The position numbers were made by a program, and so were the translations under genes. Shown here in pieces: positions 1 to 8,120 of a stretch of 19,909 nucleotides of DNA. Under the pieces are notes generated by a model. That model was given only the letters and a program-made list of their open reading frames with translations. It ran no database searches and was not told the DNA's origin. This stretch comes from an uncultured Pirellulales bacterium (GTDB taxonomy: Bacteria > Planctomycetota > Planctomycetia > Pirellulales > Lacipirellulaceae), in the NCBI GenBank assembly GCA_947258835.1, contig CAMYJY010000077.1:1-19909 (forward strand), given 5' to 3'. How positions within the stretch are numbered: the first letter of the stretch is position 1; each line of letters begins with the position of its first letter.

Positions 1-1
1 C

Positions 2-1135
2 TCCGTAGGCCCTCAGAGCGGGGCCCAGGGGACTGCTGCGCCGGTGTGGCAACCTTATCGCGAAACGTTGTCATTCGCCCCGCCGGAGTCGGTTACCCCC
101 CCAACTCGCTACGCGGCGATGGTCGCACCTGCAGCGGGAGGGGATGTGATTCTGCTCGACCAGCTGAGCCCACTGCAGGTAGGGCGTGATGATGTCCCTA
201 CCGTGGCCTATCATTCCTGTGCCGCCAGCGGTGAGCATTTTTGCTGCCCGCACGGATCCCAGCGGCTTGTTGGAGCGGGCCCGCCGAGCTATTGCCCCGC
301 GGGCTCTGGCGATCCACCTTGGGTGGAGGTGATCGAGGTGGATCCGGCCCTCGCACCGCATGCCAATGCAGAATTTTGGACCTGTGAGCTGCTACCCAGC
401 GACACGATGTGGCAATCGTACTGGGCAGGCGCCAAAGAGCCGCGGATGTCGACCACCGTATTTCGGGAAACCAGCGACCAGCTGACGCTGCTGGATGTGA
501 CTTTGGGCGGACGGACGGCCCTCTGGCGTTATGGCTATCAACAAGCGGGCCGACCGCAGGGCTGGGAACTCCAGCTGGAGGGAGCCGGTCTGCTACGTCT
601 CAATCTGGATCAGAACTGGGATTTTGACGCGGCCGATTTTCGCTTTGGCGTGCCGTTGATCTGGGCTGCGGACGATGTGCAGTGGAAGCTGGCCTACTAT
701 CATTTGAGTTCGCATGTGGGCGATGAGTTTCTGGTGAGAAATCCCGGTTTCACGCGGATTAATTACAGCCGTGATGTGTTGGTGTTGGGGATCTCGTATT
801 TCCCCCGGCCTGCCGCGCGGTGGTATGGCGAGGCCGGGTGGGCCTTTTACGAGGATGAAGGGACGCAGCCTTGGGAATTTCAGTTTGGGCTGGATCTGGC
901 CCAGCCGGGACCGACCGGAACGGACGGCACGCCCTTCTTGGCAGTCAATGGACATTTGCGGCAAGAGGTTAATTTTGGGGGCAATTTGGTCTTCCAGGCC
1001 GGTTGGTTGTGGCGGGGCTGCACGGGCCGCGTGCTCCGCACAGGCTTCCATTATTTTAATGGCAAGAGCAACCAGTTTTCGTTCTTTGATAATTTTGAAC
1101 AGCAGCTTGGCTGGGGATTGTGGCAGGAGTATTGA
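2..1135 (+). CDS. DUF1207 family protein, 5'-truncated
   Basis: The reading frame is open from base 2, so the true start and any signal peptide lie upstream of the window; the first possible internal start is a GTG at 44. The C-terminal two thirds, from about CELLPSDTMWQSYWAGAKEPRMS onward, match my memory of the DUF1207 family, which is frequent in planctomycetes. That part is rich in aromatic residues and alternating strands (for example FRFGVPLIWAADDVQWKLAYYH and the closing FFDNFEQQLGWGLWQEY), which fits a beta-barrel or other surface-associated protein. The N-terminal third contains several cysteines and prolines and I do not recognise it. No enzymatic motif is visible. The function is unknown. 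The family call rests on remembered sequence features, not on a search. Confidence 0.72.
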   Translation, partial: SVGPQSGAQGTAAPVWQPYRETLSFAPPESVTPPTRYAAMVAPAAGGDVILLDQLSPLQVGRDDVPTVAYHSCAASGEHFCCPHGSQRLVGAGPPSYCPAGSGDPPWVEVIEVDPALAPHANAEFWTCELLPSDTMWQSYWAGAKEPRMSTTVFRETSDQLTLLDVTLGGRTALWRYGYQQAGRPQGWELQLEGAGLLRLNLDQNWDFDAADFRFGVPLIWAADDVQWKLAYYHLSSHVGDEFLVRNPGFTRINYSRDVLVLGISYFPRPAARWYGEAGWAFYEDEGTQPWEFQFGLDLAQPGPTGTDGTPFLAVNGHLRQEVNFGGNLVFQAGWLWRGCTGRVLRTGFHYFNGKSNQFSFFDNFEQQLGWGLWQEY

Positions 1136-1187
1136 TGGCGTTGTGGTTTGCTGTCCCACGTGCCTCAGCCTACCCAACGCCGCATAT

Positions 1188-1273
1188 TTTGAACCACGAC
1201 GAAACAACGCAACGACGAACAGGGAGTTATTTTCTGTAAATCCGTTGTTTCCGTTGTTTCGTCGTGGTTCAAA
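1188..1273. repeat. 22-bp perfect inverted repeat with 42-nt loop
   Basis: Bases 1188-1209 (TTTGAACCACGACGAAACAA and two more bases) are the exact reverse complement of 1252-1273. The 42-nt loop contains degenerate copies of the same AACGACGAA-type words. It follows the DUF1207 stop codon by about 50 bases and could fold into a long hairpin in RNA. There is no T-run directly after it, so it is not a classical terminator. It may be a dispersed genomic repeat. Confidence 0.8.
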
Positions 1274-1326
1274 TCCCAGCGCCCAACGAAATCGGGTTGC
1301 GTTTTAGCCTATCGATGAGATCCTAC

Positions 1327-1361
1327 CTCACATCAAATATCTCACATCTCACATCTCACAT
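1327..1361. repeat. Heptamer tandem array (CTCACAT)
   Basis: Five seven-base units run in phase. Units 1, 3, 4 and 5 are exactly CTCACAT (1327-1333, 1341-1347, 1348-1354, 1355-1361) and unit 2 is the divergent CAAATAT. The array ends 7 bases before the ATG chosen for the methyltransferase, so it sits in that gene's leader. Confidence 0.85.
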
Positions 1362-1368
1362 ATCATAC

Positions 1369-2076
1369 ATGTATCGTATCTCACGTCGACACGCATCCCC
1401 TGACCTCCGCACGCGCATGCGCCAAAAATTGGCTGAATATCGACTGTTTTGGCGTGAGTTTCGCCACACCTTTCAAAGCACCGGGGCCGTGTTGCCGAGC
1501 GGTCGTCGTTTGAGCCGCGCCCTGGCCAGTCGCGTGGGCACGGCCGCCGCCCCGCAGCGGATTTTGGAGGTGGGGCCGGGGACCGGAGCGGTGACCGCGG
1601 AGGTGATTGCCCGCCTCGGACCGGCGGATCAGCTGGATTTGGTCGAGCTGAATCCACGCTTTGCGGCCAGCTTGCGGAGGCGTTTGGCCACGGACGCCGC
1701 CTGGGAGGCGGTGGCCCCGCGGGTGCGGGTGCTGGAGATGCCCGTCGAAGAGTTGGCCACCGACGTGGCCTATGACCGGATTGTGTCCGGCTTGCCCCTG
1801 AATAATTTTTCTTGTGAATTCGTGGCCTGCATCTTTGAGCAGTTCCATCGCTTGGCCGCCCCGGAGGCTGAGCTGAGTTTTTTCGAATACGTGGCGGTAC
1901 GCCCCGCCAAGGCCCTCTGCAGTCAGGCCGACGAGCGTCGACGGCTGGTCGGCATCCAGCGGTTGCTGCAACACCAATTTGCCGCTTGGCAGGTGGCGCG
2001 GCAATGCATCTTGGCCAATGTGCCACCAGCCTGGGTGCATCACCTGTGTCTTCCTGGTGTGACGCGTTGCAACTAG
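1369..2076 (+). CDS. PmtA-like SAM-dependent methyltransferase
   Basis: This is a Rossmann-type methyltransferase of about 235 residues. The SAM-binding glycine motif ILEVGPGTG is at residues 65-73, and an acidic end of strand 2 follows (LDLVELNP). The motif SGLPLNNF takes the place of the catalytic NLPY-type loop seen in rRNA adenine dimethylases. The pattern VLPSGRRLSRALAS...EVGPGTG is typical of phospholipid N-methyltransferase (PmtA/LpxM-neighbour type) proteins, so the likely substrate is phosphatidylethanolamine, giving methylated or choline lipids; rRNA methylation is less likely. I chose ATG 1369 because the frame upstream runs through the heptamer array. ATG 1417, which removes a basic leader, is a good alternative. 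No Shine-Dalgarno is visible. tsaD follows after 16 bases, so the two may be cotranscribed. Confidence 0.75.
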   Translation: MYRISRRHASPDLRTRMRQKLAEYRLFWREFRHTFQSTGAVLPSGRRLSRALASRVGTAAAPQRILEVGPGTGAVTAEVIARLGPADQLDLVELNPRFAASLRRRLATDAAWEAVAPRVRVLEMPVEELATDVAYDRIVSGLPLNNFSCEFVACIFEQFHRLAAPEAELSFFEYVAVRPAKALCSQADERRRLVGIQRLLQHQFAAWQVARQCILANVPPAWVHHLCLPGVTRCN

Positions 2077-2092
2077 CTCACCGATACTTCCC

Positions 2093-3163
<1,071 letters not shown>

Positions 3164-3328
3164 CCTGCGCTGTTTACTTAAAGTGAAAACAGGTGCATCC
3201 AGTGCTGGCCGATTTGGGCCGGAAAAGCCCACTCCATCTGCGTCTCAACCAGGTTTCGTTGTGAGCCGCCGGGCTGTTTTCGCGGGCTTTACCGGCTTCA
3301 TGGAGGCCCCGTTTTCAGTTTGAGCTGG

Positions 3329-3889
3329 TTACATGGAACCACCGGAATTTTTTCGCGCCTTCAGTTGGCACGACGGGCAGTAGGCGGGACTTCTCACGTC
3401 CGTGGTGGAAAGGTCGCCGCCAAACATGCTGCCACCGCGGTAGGCGGTGGTATGACGGGTGACGCTGGAGGGCTCTCCATCTTGGTACGTGGCCAGCACG
3501 TCCTCCCACTCCGTCGTAGAAAGTTGGCCCTTCTTCTTGCACAGCACGATCGAGCCTGTCTTGTCGATGATGGCGGTAAAGGGGAACTGTTCGGCCCGAA
3601 ACACCTCGGCAACTTTTTGGCCATAGCGGGTACTGGCATCGATGTGGCAGAGCTGGTAGCTGCTGAGCAGTTTGCCTTGCTGGCCCTTCAATGCCAGCTG
3701 TTCACTGTCAATCGCCGACTCGGTGTCGGCTGGCAGATCAAGCACTACCAAGAGCGGTCGATCGTCGTGGCGGGTGGCCTCCAAGGCTTTGCCGTAGTCG
3801 GCTTCCCACGTGACCGGACCAGTCGCCGGTTGGGCCGGCGCGACAACAGTACTTAAGACCAAAGCAACTACAGAACATACAGAGAACAT
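3329..3889 (-). CDS. Secreted thioredoxin-fold protein without an N-terminal CxxC
   Basis: This 186-residue protein begins with a signal peptide (hydrophobic VVALVLSTVV, then APAQPA around residue 20). The thioredoxin fold is suggested by WEADYGKALEATRHDDRPLLVVLDLPADT and by the cis-proline loop FPFTAIID at 102-109, followed by the strand GSIVLC. At the position where thioredoxins have CxxC the sequence reads LPADTES, so classical disulfide exchange there is not possible. A CPSC motif is found instead at residues 171-174, near the C-terminus. The start is supported by AGGAG at 3896-3900 (complement), six bases before the ATG. It converges with tsaD. The function is unknown; a structural or metal-binding role in the periplasm is an inference. 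Confidence 0.72.
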   Translation of the reverse strand: MFSVCSVVALVLSTVVAPAQPATGPVTWEADYGKALEATRHDDRPLLVVLDLPADTESAIDSEQLALKGQQGKLLSSYQLCHIDASTRYGQKVAEVFRAEQFPFTAIIDKTGSIVLCKKKGQLSTTEWEDVLATYQDGEPSSVTRHTTAYRGGSMFGGDLSTTDVRSPAYCPSCQLKARKNSGGSM

Positions 3890-4426
3890 GGAAAACTCCT
3901 GGGGGTGTTGTGGGCCCGCTCATATCACACCCAGCACCAACATACGGGTATTCGCGGGGAGACCTGCAGCGAGGAAACCCTGCAGCGAGGAAACATGGCG
4001 GGAGAGGCCGCGTGTGCTCACAAAGACTCGTGGTGAGCGGAAGGCGTCATCCTGACTCGATGTCTGCTCGGGGCGGGCAAACCTGGATTGGAAAACTTTT
4101 ACAACGAATAAATAAAAGTAAGGGGTGGGATTCCGGGGAGGGCAACTTGCTGCAGGTCCCTCAAACGTCTGGTGCCGCGTTCCTTTCTGGCCGCGGCACA
4201 CCTAGTTCAGTTGGGCTGTGATGCAGAGAGGTTGGTGAGGTGCCTACCGAGACGCCTCACACCCGACATTGTGAAGACTTTGCTAGGCAGTTCAAGGGAG
4301 TAGCCTGCGGCCATCGTCGTGCCACCGGGCCGCAGACCAGCCGTTGATCATGCGCAGATCCGCAAAATACATTTGTAAACCTTTGCTTGACAATGCTTTG
4401 CGGAATAGGTTGATTGGGCGCTTTGG
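3890..4426. other. 537-bp intergenic region upstream of the thioredoxin-fold gene
   Basis: No convincing coding sequence is seen between the 3' end of the HtrA gene and the start of the thioredoxin-fold gene. The only structure I can support is the Shine-Dalgarno next to 3889 and the 16-bp tandem repeat at 3963-3994. The promoter of the thioredoxin-fold gene should lie here, but I cannot pick one out. Confidence 0.6.
3963..3994. repeat. 16-bp perfect tandem duplication
   Basis: The word CCTGCAGCGAGGAAAC occurs twice back to back (3963-3978 and 3979-3994). It lies about 75 bases upstream of the thioredoxin-fold gene start. It could be a duplicated operator or a simple slippage event. Confidence 0.85.
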
Positions 4427-5593
4427 CTAATCTGCGGTGAGAGTAACAGGGATGTCAATTTTTTGTCCATCTCGGACAATTGTCACGCGAATGGTGTCAC
4501 CCGGCTTATATTCCCAGATTTTGTCCCGAAAGCGTACGCCGGAGCGCATGGCTTCGCCGTCGACACCCAGGAGGCGATCGGCTGAGGAGCGGTCGATGGT
4601 TTCCGTTTCATAGATCACGGGGCCCCGTTGTCGGCGCTGCACGATGCGCTGGAAGCCGCGGAGTCCTGCTTGGGCCGCGGGGCCGTCGGGGGTCAAGCTG
4701 ACAATGACCAAGCCGGCTTCGGTTTCCATGACTTGGGTGATGCCGATGCTGGCGCGCACCACGCGACCGTGTTGGATCAGTTCGGGGACAATGCGTTTGA
4801 TACGATCGATGGGAATGGCGAAGCCGATGCCGGCGTTTTGGCCCGTTTTGGTGGCGATGGCCACGCACATGCCGATCATTTGCGATTGGGTGTTGAGCAG
4901 CGGTCCGCCGGAGTTGCCAGGGTTCATGGCGGCGTCGGTTTGAATCAGAGACTGCATCAGCCGGCCCTGCACGCGGCTGGGTAGGTCGCGGTTCAGGCTG
5001 GAGATAATGCCCGTGCTGAGCGTGCCTTCCCACCCAAAAGGTGTACCCAGGATGTACACGCGTTGTCCCACGCGGAGATTGCCAGACGTACCCAGGTCAA
5101 TTGGCTGGAGGTCGCTGGCCGGTGCCTCGATGCGGAGCACGGCGATGTCATGTTCTTTGTCCTTACCGATCAAGGTGGCGGGAAAGGTTTGGTTGGAAGC
5201 GAGGGTCACTTCAATGTCGCGGGCCCCCTCCACCACGTGATAATTGGTGAGGATATGTCCTTGTTTGTCGAACACGGCCCCCGACCCGGAACCTCCTGCT
5301 TCGCGTTGGAGCATGAAGAAATTATCGACCAACACGCTCCGCGTGCTGATGTTGACCACGCAGGGGTTGGCCCGCTCGTAGACACGGACATTGATTTGTT
5401 CTGCGGCGGTGAGTTGGGGGGAAACTGCCGGTACGGGCCAGCCATCATCCGCGGTGTCCACGGCGGCGGGCTGCACGCCGTGGGCGGCCTGTCCCAGCAG
5501 CGGCGCATCGGGTGAATCGGTTGCCATGGCCAGGCCTAGCAGCAGGCCGACAAGCACGCAGAGGGCACCCCACCCCGTACATCGTTTGATCAT
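4427..5593 (-). CDS. HtrA/DegP-like serine protease with one PDZ domain
   Basis: This is a periplasmic trypsin-like protease of 388 residues. An N-terminal signal or anchor segment (ALCVLVGLLLGLAMA, about 10-24) is followed by a linker to about residue 65. The protease domain then carries the full catalytic triad: H119 in TNYHVV, D149 in KEHDIAVL and S228 in GNSGGP. A single PDZ domain occupies roughly residues 270-388, with a basic insertion (FQRIVQRRQRGPVIYETET) between its first strands. The family degrades or refolds damaged exported proteins. The start is firm: AAGGAG lies at 5602-5607 on the complement, eight bases from the ATG. It shares direction with the permease gene upstream and the thioredoxin-fold gene downstream, but the wide spacing argues for separate transcription. 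Confidence 0.93.
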   Translation of the reverse strand: MIKRCTGWGALCVLVGLLLGLAMATDSPDAPLLGQAAHGVQPAAVDTADDGWPVPAVSPQLTAAEQINVRVYERANPCVVNISTRSVLVDNFFMLQREAGGSGSGAVFDKQGHILTNYHVVEGARDIEVTLASNQTFPATLIGKDKEHDIAVLRIEAPASDLQPIDLGTSGNLRVGQRVYILGTPFGWEGTLSTGIISSLNRDLPSRVQGRLMQSLIQTDAAMNPGNSGGPLLNTQSQMIGMCVAIATKTGQNAGIGFAIPIDRIKRIVPELIQHGRVVRASIGITQVMETEAGLVIVSLTPDGPAAQAGLRGFQRIVQRRQRGPVIYETETIDRSSADRLLGVDGEAMRSGVRFRDKIWEYKPGDTIRVTIVRDGQKIDIPVTLTAD

Positions 5594-5745
5594 CCAACAG
5601 GCTCCTTATTCAACATTCAGTACTTCCAAATTACCCCTGTTCTCACCAGGGACCGGGGCGATAAGCCGCCCAAAAATCGACGTTTTTAGCAGCTAGCACT
5701 TTGCTCGCACTCGGCTTCATCGGCCGAATTTGGAACTACTGACAT

Positions 5746-7668
5746 TCAATTTGTCAGCGCAAAGGGCCACAGCAGCGGAATCAGCCACAGGGCCAAGGCG
5801 GTCAGCAGCAAGGCCAGGGGCCAGCCTGTCCGCCAGTAGTCGCGAGGTTGGTAGCCGCCGGGGCCCATCACCATCAGGTTGGTTTGGTAGCCGATGGGAG
5901 TGACAAAACTGAGGCTGGCGGACAGGGTCACGGCCACGATGAATGGACGCGGGTCGTAGTGCCCGGCCACGGCGATGCTCACCGCCACCGGAATCATCGT
6001 TGCCGCGACCGCGATATTGGTGATTGTTTCCGTAAACAGCTGAGAAATCAAATACACCACCGCCAGCAGCACCAGCGGTTTCCAGGCGGCGTTGACGCCG
6101 ATGGCGGTGGTTACCTGGACCAGTGCGGTGGCCAACCAGCTTGCCGCGCCGCTGCGATCCAAGGCCTCACCCAGTCCCAGGGCGGCTCCGATCGTGAGCA
6201 AGACTTGCAGGTCGACGGCCGAGCGGGCCTCGGAGGTGGTGAGGCAGCGGGTGACGATCATTGCCAACACAATGCCCATGGCGGCGATGGCCTGGATGTC
6301 TTTGGAGGTCCAATGGCCCCACACATCCGGCAGCAAACTCGAGATCGTGAGCCAGCAAATCAGCCCGGTAAACAGGATCCCAGCCAACAGGGCGCGGTCA
6401 TGCCGACGGGCCGTGGTTTCTCCTACCCGGCTGACGAGATAGAAATCGCGACTATTCCGCTGCGCTTCCACAAATTCGTTCCGCGTTTGGAGCAGTAGTG
6501 TATCACCTGGCTCCAGCCGAATATTGCCCACCTTGTTGGTGAGCCGCTCGCCGTTGCGGTGGACGGCTACCACGGCCGCATTGTAACGCTGGCGGAACTC
6601 TGCCTCCCGCACCGTCAGGCCAATCAGCGGTGATGTGCGCGAGAGCACCGCTTCGGTCAGTTGGCGGTTGGCCCGCGCGGCGGGGTGGGTCTCGAAGGTG
6701 ATATCCGCCGTGGGCACGAGACCGGGGATCCGCTCCAGGTCGGCGATCGTGGTGACGACGCCGGTAAAAATCAGGTGATCGCCGGCCTGAATATTGTCGG
6801 TGGGGCTGACTGGAGTGATGGCCTCGTGATGACGGTCGATTTCAATCAAGAACAATCCGGGCAGATTGCGGAGACCGGCTTGCTGCACTGTTTTGCCAAT
6901 CAACGGGCAGCTGGCGGCGACTTCCATTTCAACCAAGTAGTCGCGTCGATGTTCTCCCAGTTGCTCGATCAGTTCCAAACGTTCCGGCAGACGCCGGGGG
7001 GCCACCAGCAGCATGTAGCCGATGCCCGCCAGGGCGAGCGGCACACCCACGGCAGTGATTTCAAAAAAACTGAGCTCGCCCAGTCGGCAGACAATCTGTT
7101 CCGGATAGACGCCTTCGTGGGCCATGGCACTGAGTTTGCCGTTGATGACTAGCGTGGTGCTCGTGCCGATGAGCGTGCAGACGCCTCCGAGAATCGTGAA
7201 ATAGCTTAACGGGATCAGCAGCTTGGAGGGCGAGATACCACGCCGTCGGCACCAATCCACCACGACCGGTACCAGCATGGCCACCAGCGGTGTATTCAGC
7301 ACGAAGGCCGAGGCAGGGACTACCGTGGCTGCCAAGCGCCACAGTGCCCCCTGGACGGTTGTCGCGCCGCCCAGCAAGCGGTTCCCCAGCCAGTCGAGCG
7401 CTCCGGTGGCCCGCAGGCCGGCAGAGGCAGCGAACAAAGCGCCAATCAGAATCACGGCCTTGTTGGAAAATCCCGCCACCGCTTGTGCGGGCGTGAGGAC
7501 CCCGCCCAGGGTGACTACGACCAAGCCCCCCAGGAACAGCAAATCGATCGAGACGGCCCGCCGACGCTGCATGGCGACGAAGATCGTGGCCGTGACAGCC
7601 AGTGCCAGGATCCCGGGCATGGTCAGTGCGGCCTGCTGCGCGATCAGAAGGGGGGAGTATGCGACCAC
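5746..7668 (-). CDS. SLC13-family permease with two TrkA-C domains
   Basis: This is an integral inner-membrane transporter of 640 residues. Hydrophobic segments fill residues about 17-225 and 430-640. Between them, at about 243-320 and 330-405, are two soluble TrkA-C/RCK-C type domains (for example ASCPLIGKTVQQAGLR and TSPLIGLTVREAEFR, each ending in a GDHL/GDTL strand). Each membrane half carries a re-entrant motif: GTSTTLVIN at about 168-176, and FVTPIGYQTNLMV near 600. This is the layout of the divalent anion:sodium symporter group, which moves dicarboxylates, sulfate or related anions. The substrate cannot be told from the sequence. The start is GTG 7668, since a stop lies not far upstream in frame; ATG 7620 is a plausible alternative that begins just before the first helix. 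Confidence 0.88.
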   Translation of the reverse strand: MVAYSPLLIAQQAALTMPGILALAVTATIFVAMQRRRAVSIDLLFLGGLVVVTLGGVLTPAQAVAGFSNKAVILIGALFAASAGLRATGALDWLGNRLLGGATTVQGALWRLAATVVPASAFVLNTPLVAMLVPVVVDWCRRRGISPSKLLIPLSYFTILGGVCTLIGTSTTLVINGKLSAMAHEGVYPEQIVCRLGELSFFEITAVGVPLALAGIGYMLLVAPRRLPERLELIEQLGEHRRDYLVEMEVAASCPLIGKTVQQAGLRNLPGLFLIEIDRHHEAITPVSPTDNIQAGDHLIFTGVVTTIADLERIPGLVPTADITFETHPAARANRQLTEAVLSRTSPLIGLTVREAEFRQRYNAAVVAVHRNGERLTNKVGNIRLEPGDTLLLQTRNEFVEAQRNSRDFYLVSRVGETTARRHDRALLAGILFTGLICWLTISSLLPDVWGHWTSKDIQAIAAMGIVLAMIVTRCLTTSEARSAVDLQVLLTIGAALGLGEALDRSGAASWLATALVQVTTAIGVNAAWKPLVLLAVVYLISQLFTETITNIAVAATMIPVAVSIAVAGHYDPRPFIVAVTLSASLSFVTPIGYQTNLMVMGPGGYQPRDYWRTGWPLALLLTALALWLIPLLWPFALTN

Positions 7669-8120
7669 AGGTGAACGACCACGGGAAAGTGTGTTGCCCC
7701 ATCAGGGGAGGTGTAGAGCTCGGTAAGGTGAGAGGGGCGGGAAGAAGCCTACCGGCCCCACCCGGTGGTCGGTTTTATAGCATACTCCCAGTCGGGGGTG
7801 GTACCCAGGATAGCGATTCTGCCGGCTGCGCGGACCGGGATCCGCCCCGGGCCTGGTTTCAGCAGCGTTTTCACCGCGGTCTTTTGGCCTTCCGGCCAAT
7901 TTCTGGTGGCAGGTTCCACCTGGCCAGCTTAAACTGAGAGTACATGCTGGTTTACGGCACGTCTCACAACGGTCTCGTGCTGCCATCTTTCCCGGCCGCT
8001 GGGCACGTACGGTGCTGGGATGGGCAGCAGAAATTTCCAGCAGCGAGTCAAGCATTCGCTACGCGATCGGTCTTTCCGGAACGGGCTGAGCGTAGTTGGT
8101 ACAGAAACAGGAGCGCTTTT
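7669..8120. other. 452-bp divergent intergenic region
   Basis: This separates the permease gene (minus strand) from the VWA protein gene (plus strand) and should hold both promoters. An open frame continues upstream of 8121 to ATG 7944, but its predicted residues look non-coding and a signal peptide begins exactly at 8121. I see GC-rich short palindromes (for example GGCCTTCCGGCC near 7886) but no promoter that I can defend. Confidence 0.55.
8109..8113 (+). promoter_or_regulatory. Ribosome binding site deciding the start at 8121
   Basis: AGGAG lies seven bases before ATG 8121, which is directly followed by a signal peptide. This favours 8121 over the in-frame ATG at 7944. Confidence 0.7.

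Noticed and set aside
3320..3856. Plus-strand frame of 178 codons opposite the thioredoxin-fold gene
   Set aside because: The minus-strand frame has a signal peptide, a Shine-Dalgarno and a recognisable fold; the plus-strand product has none of these.
4385..4412. TTGACA followed by TAGGTT as a promoter on the plus strand
   Set aside because: The spacing is too short, and the next gene downstream on that strand is far away.
7944..8120. Upstream extension of the VWA protein to ATG 7944
   Set aside because: ATG 8121 has a good AGGAG and starts a clear signal peptide; the extra 59 residues would hide it.
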